Shown piece by piece: positions 31,252-41,565 of a stretch of DNA of 64,000 bases. A program made the translations under genes and the position numbers. The stretch covers positions 13,291,001 to 13,355,000 of the forward strand of contig OU015657.1 of assembly GCA_907165275.2 (NCBI GenBank), given 5' to 3'. The stretch's first letter is position 1, and each line of letters starts with the position of its first letter. Under the pieces are notes generated by a model. It saw only the letters and a program-made list of their open reading frames with translations, was not told the origin of the DNA and made no database searches. Source of the stretch: Zygaena filipendulae. Lineage: Eukaryota; Arthropoda; Insecta; Lepidoptera; Zygaenidae.

Positions 31252-33463
31252 TCCTTGTATCATACAACCAAAAATGATGATGCAACGCTTGTGGAAGGCG
31301 AAACTGGGGTGGGATGAACCTGTTCCACCACAGATCCAAAATGAATGGGAAAGATTTTCTAGAAACTTGCAATATATTAAAAACTTAGAGGTTCCACGAC
31401 CAGTGCTTTGCGACAATCCCGAGACCATAGAAATGCATTCTTTCAGTGACGCTTCACAAAACGCATACGGAGCATGCATTTACATGAGATCTATAGACGC
31501 TAACAATCAAATAACAGTTAATTTATTGTGTTCCAAATCTAAAGTTGCTCCAATAAAACAAATGACTATTCCAAGACTAGAGCTCTGTGCCGCTCTCCTT
31601 GCTACGAGGCTTTGTATAAGTGTTTTAGACTCGCTACGATACAAACCTACACGTATCTTCCACTGGTGCGATTCTAGCATTGTACTTGCATGGATAAATA
31701 ATGACGTATCTAAATTAAAATCCTTTGTTGCTAACCGCATAGACGAAATTCAGGAAAAGACGTCATCATCGTCATGGCGCTATGTTAACACTACGGTCAA
31801 CCCTGCTGATTTAATATCTAGGGGCGTTGATGCAGGTCGGCTGGTATCAATGAAACTATGGTGGTCTGGTCCAGAGTTTTTAGCTGAAGACGAGACAAAA
31901 TGGCCTAAATTAAATGACAATACAATTTCTACAGACTTACTTGAAATTAAATCCAACCATGTAGTCGTCTCGGCACCAATTATTGATTTTGAAAGATATT
32001 CTAAATTTAATAGACTCGTCAGATCCGTTGCATACGTCCGACGCTTTATACACAATTTAAAAAACCCTAAAACTAAAAATGTAAACAATTTATCATTGCA
32101 AGAGTTGGACGAATCTTTTGCACAGCTTTGTATCATAGCTCAAAAACAATCTTTTCCTGTCGAATATGATTTGCTATATAAAAATAAACCACTAAAGACT
32201 AAATCTAAAATTTTAGCACTATCTCCATTCATGGATAAAAATAAAGTAGTGAGGGTAGGCGGTCGAATAAGCACGTCAAATTACGCTTATGACAAAAAAC
32301 ATCAAATACTGTTACTTTCAACACACCACTTTACAAAACTTTATTTTGAAAAAATACACATGCAAAATATGCATGCAGGTCCACAATTATTGCTAGCCAC
32401 CGTCAGAGAAGCAGTGTGGCCCGTTGGTGGTAGACATTTAGCTAGGCGCACAGTCAATAAGTGCGTCGTATGTAGACGTGTTAGTGGCAATACTCTTCGC
32501 CCCAAAATGGGTGAGCTACCAGCCCAACGAGTAACACCTGGTTTTCCATTTCTGTCGGTTGGGGTAGACTTCGCTGGTCCTTTCTATATATTGAACCGTA
32601 AAGGTCGCGGCAGTAGATTGATCAAGTGTTACTTATGCTTATTTGTTTGTCTACGCTATAAGTGCGTCCACCTGGAAGCTGTAACCGACCTGACAAAAGA
32701 CGCGTTTCTTATGACCCTTCGACGGTTTATAGCTCGTAGAGGTAAGCCAGCGGAGGTATTCTGCGACAACGGCCGCAATTTCGTTGCCGCGGCCAGAAAG
32801 ATTAGGGACTTTCTAAAACGTAATGAAGAATCTTTAAGTCACTTTGCCAATCAAGAAAAATTTAAATTTCATTTCTCACCAGCTTATGCTCCACACTTTG
32901 GGGGTATCTGGGAGGCCGGCGTCAAGTCCGCAAAGTATCATGCAAAACGTGTAATTGGAAACAGCCATCTAACTTTTGAAGAAATTTTAACGTTATTTGC
33001 TCAAATAGAGGCGATATTAAACAGTCGCCCACTATGCCCATTATCTTCCTCTCCTAACGACTTCCATTTCCTATCTCCAGGACACTTTCTCATTGGGAGG
33101 CCGTTGACTGCACTACCGGCGCCCAATCTGCAAGACTGCAATGAAGTCAATCTTCGTAGATATGAAAGACTCGACAAAATTCGGCAACATTTTTGGAATC
33201 GATGGCAGAAGGAGTATATATCCGAGCTCCAACAAAGAACCAAATGGAAGACCAACCACGCAAAATTGAATATTGGAGACTTGGTTCTGCTGCAAGAGGA
33301 GTATGTACCGCCATTATGCTGGCGCTTGGGACGAGTCTCTCGTCTATTCCCAGGACCAGATGGCATATCACGAGTTGCTGACGTCATCACAACGAAAGGA
33401 TGCACACGGCGTCCTCTAGTTCGTCTCTGCCCTCTTCCAACAGATGAAGAAGTTCGTGGTTGA
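31181..33463 (+). pseudogene. BEL2 gag-pol, downstream part (RNase H, integrase)
   Basis: The open frame starts at an incidental ATG (31181), but family-like sequence begins only at about 31225 (IFDPLGLLSP). Domains: RNase H with SFSDAS (codon at 31448) and WCDSS (31670); an integrase zinc domain around 32355-32475 (CVVC); an integrase core with VDFAGP (Asp codon 32567), CDNGRNF (Asp codon 32765) and GIWEAG (Glu codon 32912); then a DUF5641-like C-terminus with RRPLVRLCPLP. All catalytic acidic residues are present and no further stop is seen. Without an initiation site of its own it would need frameshifting at 31222-31226 to be made. Confidence 0.92.
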
Positions 33464-33476
33464 AAGCTTCCTTTCA

Positions 33477-33490
33477 ACGAGGCGGGAAGA
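33477..33490 (+). other. BEL2 polypurine tract
   Basis: The purine-rich run GAGGCGGGAAGA lies directly against the 3' LTR, the expected position and composition for plus-strand priming. Confidence 0.7.
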
Positions 33491-33715
33491 TGTTCCGGCT
33501 GCGCCTTGTAGCAATAATAACACACGTTGGCCATTGCTCATAATCACGTACAGGCGTTTAATTGATATGTAACATACATGTAATATTTTTATTCATTACC
33601 CACATAACCATCAGGTGCAATAGTTGTCCTTATCATTTCTATAATTAATTCAAGTAAACGATTTATACAAAACATTTTGGGTTTAATTGTAAGCCCCAGA
33701 GTGTCGGCGAAGACA
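33491..33715 (+). repeat. BEL2 3' LTR
   Basis: Identical to 26880-27104. Followed by target duplication CGTGG. Confidence 0.95.
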
Positions 33716-33767
33716 CGTGGTATATACTACATAGTACATATTATTACATATATATTTTACTATAGAT

Positions 33768-33906
33768 ACATATATATATATAGACGCCCAGACTGGAAAA
33801 TGGAACCCTGTGTTCATCATACAAAGTCTACCCCAACCGGGCTTCGAACCCAGAACCCCTTGATTAGCGGTAGGCATGGTGACCTACTGCGCCAATCGGG
33901 TCGTCG
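33768..33906 (-). mobile_element. tRNA-derived SINE, minus orientation
   Basis: Reading the minus strand from 33906: an A-box-like TTGGCGCAGTAGG, then a B-box-like GGGTTCGAAGCCC, a short body, and a (TA)n tail at about 33768-33781. These are the internal RNA polymerase III promoter elements of a tRNA-related SINE. It does not fold as a complete tRNA. Confidence 0.7.
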
Positions 33907-35379
33907 AAGAGTTAAATGCAACAAATTGGAAAATTAAAGAAAAATGCGATCTAAAACCCTCCTACAAAAATATCAAACACGTATTTTTTAAAGGTAAAAA
34001 CGAAATATCCTGCAGATAATTCTTATAGATTCGTAATTCCACACCAGTGAAGGGTTCCAAAATCAAATATGATCAAATTAAAGCGCCTACAAAGCTTCTG
34101 CCACAGTTAAATATTATAATACAGTTGGTCAGATTAACATAAGCCCGTTTCACGTGAATGAATGTTGATACGAGTGAATGGACGATGGGCCCGCGCGGGC
34201 CGCTCCGTCACATGTCCCAGCCAGGCGCTCACACGCCAGTGCGCCCGCATGTGCCGCGCCTAATGCCACCGCGTCGGGCACTAATCAACGGTGTGCACTT
34301 GGAATGTATCAGACATGATTCGTTTTTTTTATCTATGCAACAGAAGTGATTTTTTTCAAAATAGGTTCACCGTTCAACTGTCATTTGTTTTTTTTTTTTA
34401 CCTACTGTTTTTCCTTATCTTAGTTCTAGTTTGTGTTTATATCGTATCGATTGTTTCCTTAGTAAGCTTGAAGTTCTCGTAAAATGTGTAAAAAGGCTTT
34501 GTCTACTTGAGTTATAAGAAAATATCCTAAAATATGCTTCTTGATTTATGTGAAATTTATCAGTATTGGGTATAATGTCTAGGCGTAAGGTAAAATAAAC
34601 GTATTTTGTATAAAATATTTGCTTGTACATAGTTTCCACGATACAAGATAATTGTGGTATCAAGTGAATGGGAGAGTTGAGAAATGTAATAACTTTCAAT
34701 AGGTAGGTATATGTATAATGTTTCATTTACACGGACATCAGAGACTTTTATTCTGCTACTTTATTTACATACTCTCATCTGCTTCATGAACAAGTCAACA
34801 AGAACTGGAGTAGAGAATTCATAAACACAACAGCTCTTGTGAATATTCATAGGAAAGGGCAAATGCATGTGTATTGTGTAGGTGTGAGCAAAAAAATTTA
34901 ACAATCCACTAGTCGGTTCTGCAAGTTGCTCGGTCCGGCTCGACTCGCGGCGGACACGCTAGGTAGTTGTCAGCGACAGTGCGTGAACTTGTCGGCTGCA
35001 AACAGTTCCCAACTCCCGGCCAACTGCCGTGGATTTAACACGGACGTTTGCGCCAGGGGCTTAATTCATGACGAACAGACAACAGCGAAATTAGCCAGCG
35101 AAATCTAGTCACAAATTAGAGAGTAACGGACGGTGATTCCAAATTTGGAAAGTTATAAAAAAAGGTAGAAGAAATGTTTGAATCTGTGTTCATCATAATT
35201 TGAAAAGACGATAATATTACTGTCCAGGAGAATAAGGAACATATCTACCGATCCGATCCTCGATGATACTGATTTACCTATATACTTAATGTTAAGAAAT
35301 ACAACAGTGAGTTTTGTTCGTTTGTTAGTCCTACTGCTACTAGAGCAAAGGCTAGAGCTACGGATCGATGTTTTCGCCA
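33907..35379. other. Non-coding stretch with GC-rich patches
   Basis: No gene. A GC-rich patch at about 34185-34285 (GGCCCGCGCGGGCC, a near-perfect palindrome) and another at about 34920-35060 could be conserved regulatory DNA. Otherwise AT-rich. Confidence 0.4.
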
Positions 35380-35516
35380 TAGATTGGAAGAGAGAAATTG
35401 ACTGGGCCTGAGAAAAATCGCTATCACACAAATGTTTACCCTGACGCGGGAATCGAACCCTTGACAACTGGCACAGTAGTCAGGCTCGCTAACAACTAGG
35501 CCTATGGCGCTGTCTC
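35380..35516 (-). mobile_element. tRNA-derived SINE, minus orientation
   Basis: From 35516 on the minus strand: AGCGCCATAGGCCTAGTTG (A-box region), then GGGTTCGATTCCCGCG (a perfect B box with stem), then a body with GTAAACATTTGTGTG. The tRNA-like head has an aberrant anticodon region and no acceptor pairing, so this is a SINE rather than a tRNA gene. The 3' limit is uncertain and may extend towards 35160. Confidence 0.65.
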
Positions 35517-36050
35517 TTATTTGGTATGGTGGTGTATGTGTTTATTTGGATGATAACTCTCGCAGCTCGCCAGCAGCGGCGCGGCTTGGCGTCTAAGTGC
35601 TGAGAGCGCGACGTGAGGCGCTTACTACAGCCCTTTTTAATTCCCCGGCATCCTTTACTCCACTCTACTAAGCGCAATGGCACCCGGGCCGGACTCCGTG
35701 CTGGAAAATAATATCTCTCTCAGTGTGCACGCTACTTATACATACAGCATGTCTCCATACTCGATGTCCAACCGGGAACTGGTGATGGTACAGCAGTTTA
35801 TGGCTGTTTAGAAGAATTTGTACATTTGTCTCACCTTCTATGTTTGTCTGTACCGTATACACGCCGAAAGTGTTTTTTATCTTGAAAGCCGTTGGTCTAC
35901 CTAAAAAAAAAAAAATAAAAAAAAAAATTATATTTAAATTGATATTGTGTTAGTTAAGTTATTAATACGATAGGTATAGCAAATATTTGTTGTGAAAATT
36001 CCAAAACTCATGCAAGCAAAATCACAGACAACAACTAATCGGTAATATTT
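35517..36050. other. Non-coding stretch with A-rich tract
   Basis: No gene. An A-rich tract (A runs broken by single T) lies at 35904-35928. GC-rich patch at about 35565-35620. Confidence 0.5.
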
Positions 36051-36502
36051 ATCCCAACAAAAACATTTTCATGTAAAATGTTGCCAAGACGAGACCATAA
36101 TATGCTAGCACTTTCAAAAAGTTATCAGATCTTATGTAGAGCCAAGCTTCTAACTCTACACGCCTTAACTCTACAAGGTCTAACTTCACAAACTCTACAC
36201 CTTAGCCAAAATATGTGGCTTGACCATTTCGCTACATTCACATGGCCCTTAGGCCCTAAGGTGAAAAATTGGTCCATTTTTCATTACTTTTCTGTTATAT
36301 AATAATAGTTCTTTGTAGTAACGAAACGGCCAAGCCACATATTTTGGCTAAGGTGTAGAGTTTGTGAAGTTAGACCTTGTAGAGTTAAGGCGTGTAGAGT
36401 TAGAAGCTTGGCTCTACATAAGATCTGATAACTTTTTGAAAGTGCTAGCATATTATGGTCTCGTCTTGGCAACATTTTACATGAAAATGTTTTTGTTGGG
36501 AT
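36051..36502. mobile_element. Palindromic MITE with near-perfect 180-bp arms, copy 1
   Basis: Left arm starts ATCCCAACAAAAACATTTTC and the right arm ends with its exact reverse complement. Through about 180 bp the arms are identical, so the same 46-codon frame appears on both strands (36078 plus, 36475 minus). Only the part next to the loop (36220-36325) diverges. Non-coding. A clear target duplication is not visible. A diverged copy is at 48223-48633. Confidence 0.85.
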
Positions 36503-36509
36503 TTCATTT

Positions 36510-36745
36510 CTTTTTGTAAGTCAAAATTGCAGAAGTCTCATACAAACTTCCATCCCCTAATTTAAGGGGTTGGGAGATAAAAGTTACAAGTTTTATAATT
36601 TTTTTGTTGTTTGTTTACTAATACTAGCTTACATACCAAATTTCAGCTTTCTAGGACATTAGGAAGTACCCTAAGAATTTTGATGATCATCAGTGAGTCA
36701 GTGACGAAATCGAGGTTTTTTAGATATCAATAAAATCTAAAGGAT
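36510..36745 (+). repeat. Interspersed repeat fragment
   Basis: Contains TCATACAAACTTCCATCCCC, AAGGGGTTGGGAG, CCAAATTTCAGCTTTC and ATCAGTGAGTCAGTGAC. These blocks resemble the tail of the repeat at 39244-39482. Class uncertain, possibly a non-LTR retrotransposon tail. Confidence 0.5.
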
Positions 36746-37613
36746 GGGAGCTATACAATTAAAACTTTATACATTTAATAAGTCTGCTATTGACAACATA
36801 TTCCGAAAATTTTGTTTATCTGGTATAATCCAGACCCAAGTTACAAGGGTTCAAAAAAACGACGAAACGCTTCGAGAAAAGGTAGGTAGTGCCCTTGCGC
36901 TTTGCTGGCTCGTCTTGGCGGGGGCACTACCGTGCCCCCAGATGTTTTTGGTGAGATTGAGCATCTTAGAAGAACGATGACATACCTATGAATATAGTTA
37001 TGTATGAACAACTCTACAATAAGTTATTATAAAGACAGCTAAGTTCGCTATATATGGTACAAAAAACGTTAAAACCAAATATTAGTCAGGTAGTAGAGCA
37101 TTATATATAGTGTAAAATACCCAATTTATAAAAATACATACATAGATAGAAGTTGAATAAATATTCACATAATCCGAATCCAGCCCTGCGGAGTCACCTC
37201 ACGCCTCCATCTCATTCCATTCATTCCAAAGGATAAACCCTAATGAATATCTTCGAATCCTCTCACAATAGTTTTTTTCCCTCCCTCGCTGGCTTGTTCA
37301 GCGATTGTGGGGCTTTTTACGCGTATGACCCGATTACTGGGAGTGGCTCGTGTTGTAAATAAGACGGCGTTTTGGCGGCGCGGCGGCTGATTGAGACATC
37401 CTTTAAACTTGGCGCTTTACGTAATTCTTTCCGTTTTCATATTTACTTTACTCCGATTTCGTGGATTGGTTACCAAGTTCCCATTGGAGATCAAATTAAA
37501 ACTTGTAAATAATGTGTATTTGCTTCCATGTTTTTTCGGTTCGTATTAGACTTTATCAGTCAGTGATATACTTTAATAGGGATGTTGACAACTTTTAAAA
37601 ATCAAAATTTTAA
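36746..37613. other. Non-coding stretch, no gene seen
   Basis: A 78-codon frame at 36744-36980 has no domain. A GC-richer patch is at about 37290-37400. No RNA gene seen. Confidence 0.5.
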
Positions 37614-37877
37614 TTAGTCCGTCTTTTAGAAAATTAAAAATCATTAGACACGTATTTTTTATTTTTCAAATAAATGAAAATACACAGATATAAAGCGCAT
37701 TAAAGTTTAGGGTGGGGGCTCGTGACGTCATTTACCGCTACAAGCCGCCATACAAACTGCACTAGTTAGTGACGTCACGCGAAATTTCAACTCAATGTAT
37801 CGCTGTTATTTTTTGATTACGTAAAAAAAGAAAAAATACGTGTCCAATATTTTTTATTAATCTACAAGACGGACTAA
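37614..37877. mobile_element. MITE with TTAGTCCGTCTT ends
   Basis: Left end TTAGTCCGTCTTTTAGA and right end CTACAAGACGGACTAA are inverted repeats that extend, with gaps, through ACACGTATTTTTT on the left and AAAAAATACGTGT on the right. The 264-bp interior has two TGACGTCA words (about 37723 and 37771). Non-coding. Confidence 0.7.
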
Positions 37878-37898
37878 AAAAAAAAAATTAGTCAAATA

Positions 37899-37945
37899 GC
37901 CTATTCCCGCGGGGACTCCCAAATTAACGCTAGTGAAACTGCATA
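37899..37945 (-). repeat. Short repeat family A fragment
   Basis: ATTCCCGCGGGGACTCCCAA and AACGCTAGTGAAACTGCA match the head region in reverse orientation. About 45 bp remain. Confidence 0.4.
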
Positions 37946-37962
37946 CTCCACGCGTGGTCAGA

Positions 37963-38108
37963 GGCCGTATTTTTGAATCGCTCGAATTACTTTCACGCAC
38001 GGAATCGCGAATTCACGTGCGAATCCTCATACATTTTTTAAGCATTCACGCGTGAATCTTGCAATTCCGTGTGGGAATAGTAATTCGAGCGATTCAAAAA
38101 TCGACCCC
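37963..38108. mobile_element. Small palindromic MITE
   Basis: TATTTTTGAATCGCTCGAAT on the left is inverted as ATTCGAGCGATTCAAAAAT on the right. A second inner pair (CACGCACGGAAT and ATTCCGTGTGG) also inverts. About 146 bp, non-coding. Confidence 0.75.
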
Positions 38109-38139
38109 CAGGGGTAGGTACAGTAAAGGATATAGATTA

Positions 38140-38211
38140 GGATACTTTTATCGCGGAATTCCCGCGTGATCTCCGAAATTATTGCGGGTGAAACCGCAGG
38201 CAACAGCTATA
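38140..38211 (-). repeat. Short repeat family A fragment, head part
   Basis: GCGGAATTCCCGCGTGATCT, ATTGCGGGTGAAACCGCAGG and CAACAGCTATATT are the reversed head of the family. Confidence 0.6.
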
Positions 38212-39243
38212 TTAACATTTAGAATAAACAAGGAATCGAAATCATGTCTCCTATACCTACCTGTTTCTGTTCAATCAATTTTGATATCTGTTATTATTTC
38301 ACTGCATTTCCCCTCTAGCCCACCTCCAGCGCCGGTCTCCCGAACATCTATATGCAAATGGTGACAAACAGCCGTACACGTTTACAGACGCACAATATAC
38401 TTTTATGGCTTGCGAAAAGCCAAATCTCGACAATTTTACTTTTTGCTGCTGCGGCAAGCGATTTTAAACTTTGGTTCGCGGTTTTAAAGTGTTATTTGGA
38501 CGAGTCAGGGGTCGCGTGCGGTGCCTGTTTCTAGATATTGTTTCGCATGCTTTATGAGGTGGCTCGAGATTTCACGGGGTTTTTGGCGGGCGTTTTTGAA
38601 TGTTCGCTTCGTGTCGTTATTTGTGAGTGTACCGGGGCGGGGCGGGACACGGCAAATGGTAGCGCAAGGCGCAATTTTGTGTACGATTGTCGGTAGTTTA
38701 TTTCTTCATTGTTCGCGATTTCTCATCAATATTTAATAGGACGTTTCAAAAGATCATTAATATACGTATCTACTTGTTTCAATATTTAAGTATAGAGTTA
38801 CATATAGAGTAGCTGTCCACTTAGCAAATATTTGTTCAAGAAAATAGCTGCCAGTGCTAAGCTAATCCATTTTAGCCGGACCTCACTTGATTTTATGGAA
38901 TATCCCACTTAGTAAGTCGCCGTCGGTCATCATATGGAATGGATGTGGACCTTGCCAATTCGCATTGGAAATCAGAAAACTTGATACTGCTATCAGGTTT
39001 TTTTGTTGTTTTTTTTATATGTTTATATTTATTTATTTTATAAAGTTTTCATTTCTCTCCCGTGTAGATATTCTCTAGAGTGTAAAAAATCGCACGCAAA
39101 CGGACTCCGTTTCAAAATGGCAATGATTTTTCGTAAAAGTTTTAATCAAGTTATTATTTGCTACTGCGGAGTATACCAAATTCTTTACTAATATTTTGGT
39201 ACTCTACTTTATTTTGTTCTTTAATATTATACATATAATAGAC
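38212..39243. other. Non-coding stretch with GC-rich island at 38440-38700
   Basis: Overlapping short frames (38182-38736) lack domains. The island at about 38500-38690 is GC-rich and holds GGGGCGGGGCGGGAC, an Sp1/KLF-like GC-box cluster. Candidate regulatory DNA only. Confidence 0.35.
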
Positions 39244-39482
39244 ACTAGCTGTCCCGCGCGGTTTCACCCGCGATAATTTCGAAGTTCCCACGGAATTGTT
39301 CCATACAAACTTTACAACCCATTTTTATCCCCTCAGAGGTTGATTTTTCAAAAATCCTTTCTTATCGGATGCCTACGTCATACAAAGAATACACCTTCCA
39401 AGTTTCAGGTCTCTACGATCAGCGGCTTAGGCTGTGCGTTGATCCATCAGTCATTCAAGACAAAGGATTTTATATATATAGA
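39244..39482 (+). repeat. Repeat with family A head and a different tail
   Basis: Head ACTAGCTGTCCCGCGCGG then TTTCACCCGCGATAATTT, as in family A. The rest (CATACAAACTTTACAACC, TTATCCCCTCAGAGGTTG, GGATGCCTACGTCATAC, CAAGTTTCAGGTCTC, GGATTTTATATATATAG) is unlike the TTATAATATTAGTAGGAT type. Confidence 0.65.
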
Positions 39483-41346
39483 TGACGTATTTCGCCTAAC
39501 ATCCTCTGATCATTGAGCATAATAAAATTCCATCAAAATAATTTGCTTTCCAGCCTAGCCTAGTCAGTTCTAGCTAATATTCAAGAGTTATAACACAAAT
39601 AAAACGTGCTAATGTTTTTGTTGGTTGTAGAGAGTGCGGCAAGCTCGCCCATCGCATCACGCATGTTTACAGTAATATTACAGTAACATTACAGTAACAA
39701 CACACACGCTGGCGTCCGTCCGTGTGTGAAATGGACAAGCAGCGCGTCCGAAACTGGAGCGGCCGTAGATATGATTTAGTAGAAATGTAGTGAGCTCGTT
39801 GTGTTTCCCAAACTGTTAGCTTATGCTTGTATCTCGCAATACTCTCCATACAAGCTAGATGGGTGGCTTGTGTGCACACGTGCTGTGTGTGTAGTCGTAG
39901 TTTTAAAATATTAATATACTAGCTAATTCCTGTAGATTCACCCGCGTTTGTTTGAGAGCTTTTAAAAGAACTTCGTGAAATATGTCTTAGCAGACGTCTC
40001 CTTGCTATACCTACCATCTACTAACTAGCTATCTACCAACCATATTTCAAATTTATAGGTCAATTTTCGACTTTCGTGCTTACACGTGTGTGAATCAGTG
40101 ACCTTTCGCTTTTATATTTTATACAGAATATTGTTTGATAAAACTATTCCTAAAGTATAAAATATCCCAGCAAAAAAAAAATATTATTCATGTTTTCTAA
40201 TTTTTTTTTTTAAATACGCGCATACAAACACGTTATGAAGAAATCTGTTTTTTTTTTTCAAATCGATTATTTATTTATTAAATTGCCAGCTATCTTATAT
40301 TATTCTTCTCGTTTAGTTCATAGTTTCATAGAGTTCTCCGCTCCTTAGGGCCTTAAGTTGGGAGTCAAAACCGCGCAGTTTGAGAGCCGGCGCTCAACTC
40401 CTTCGTCCATCGCAAATCTCCCGCCTCAGCGGCGCAGGGCGCAACGTAAGATAAACATAGTGTTATTGTAACATATTTTGCTAAGTTAATAGTCCGCGTC
40501 GTATGATAACACGCGGCCAGACGGACAACCCCAACATTCGGACGTACGCAATGTTTTTTTTTTGTTTATTATTTATGTAAATAACATTTTATGGTCCGAA
40601 TCTTATTTTTTATGTGGATGTAGGTACCTATTTTTTTCATTTTGTTTAACGAATAGCATACGAATAGGCATATTTTGAATATTGCCTCATAGCATTTCCC
40701 TGCTGTCTTTTTGCCTTGCCTTGTGACGTACATAGTCAGTACACGGATTGATAGGGACATGACATGTGTATAAAATACAAGTGGGTAAAAATTTTGATGT
40801 TAACATCTAAAACTAAATTCCAAGTGCAAATGCAATCGTTTTGTTGCTACTACGAGTAGTATTTATTTATGAATTTAGGAAAGTGTGTTTCTATACGTAA
40901 CTATACTTAATTACTTACCTTTACAATTAACTAGTTGGCCCACGCGGTTTTACCTGCAAGTCACCCTTTTCGCTAAAATTACATACCTACAGATAACCAA
41001 AATTTTTGAAATACAAAGGATCTCTTTATTGGAAAAGAATAACTCAAATACGAATTTCCAGACTCTAATTTCAAAATTGACGATAATTCCATGCTGTTAT
41101 CCCTCAGTATCCCATAAGGGACGAATTTCAAAAAAATCCTCAAAGACAATATACCTAGGTACTAGTCTTTCTGTTGTAATAGGTCATTTCTTTAATGTTT
41201 CTAGCTTCAATAGTTTCGGCTGGGTGAGTTCATTAGAATACTTACAGCGGAAGTTACGAGATTTTATTTACATTATTGATTGTCCGAAAGCATGTTCTAA
41301 TTAATGCAAAATCCAGTAAAGTATTATTTTAACATAGATATATTGT
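39483..41346. other. Non-coding stretch with repeat fragments
   Basis: No gene. About 39906-40140 is another ACTAGCTAATTCC-headed repeat, and about 40928-41160 a degenerate one (AACTAGTTGGCCCACGCGG). Poly-T runs at 40203 and 40552. GC-rich patches at about 39690-39770 and 40330-40530 are unexplained. Confidence 0.4.
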
Positions 41347-41565
41347 ACTAGCTGTGCCCCGCGGTTTCACTCGCGGTAATTTCAGAGTTCCCGCGGGAAT
41401 TCCGGAATAAAAAGTATACCCTATGTTCTTCTCTGTACCCCTGACGACGTGCTTGCCAAATTTCATCCAAATCCGTTCAGCCGTTTTTGCGTGATTGAGT
41501 AACAAACATCCAAACATCTAAACATCCAAACATCCACACTTTCAAATTTATAATATTAGTAGGAT
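41347..41565 (+). repeat. Short repeat family A, best full-length copy
   Basis: Head ACTAGCTGTGCCCCGCGG, TTTCACTCGCGGTAATTT, CAGAGTTCCCGCGGGAATTC, AAAAAGTATACCCTATG, CATCCAAATCCGTTCAG, GATTGAGTAACAAACATC, then CATCYAAA-type repeats and the TTATAATATTAGTAGGAT end. It is 219 bp, has no RT frame and no tRNA-like promoter, so it is neither a standard SINE nor an autonomous LINE. Helitron-like or LINE-tail origin are both possible. Confidence 0.8.

Larger units (their letters stand above)
26880..33715 (+). mobile_element. BEL/Pao LTR retrotransposon BEL2, full length, pol frameshifted
   Basis: A complete element 6836 bp long with two identical 225-bp LTRs (26880-27104 and 33491-33715), TG..CA termini and a 5-bp target duplication CGTGG (26875-26879 and 33716-33720). 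Gag-pol spans 28192-33463 but changes frame once, at a five-A run (31222-31226). Its LTRs are unrelated in sequence and half the length of those of BEL1, and its protein differs throughout, so it is a separate BEL/Pao lineage. Identical LTRs mean a very recent insertion. Confidence 0.96.

Noticed and set aside
33001..33534. 177-codon minus-strand frame over BEL2 integrase
   Set aside because: It is antisense to a clearly conserved integrase coding region and runs into the LTR.
35380..35516. tRNA gene
   Set aside because: Has a good B box but no acceptor-stem pairing and an irregular anticodon arm, so it is called a SINE.
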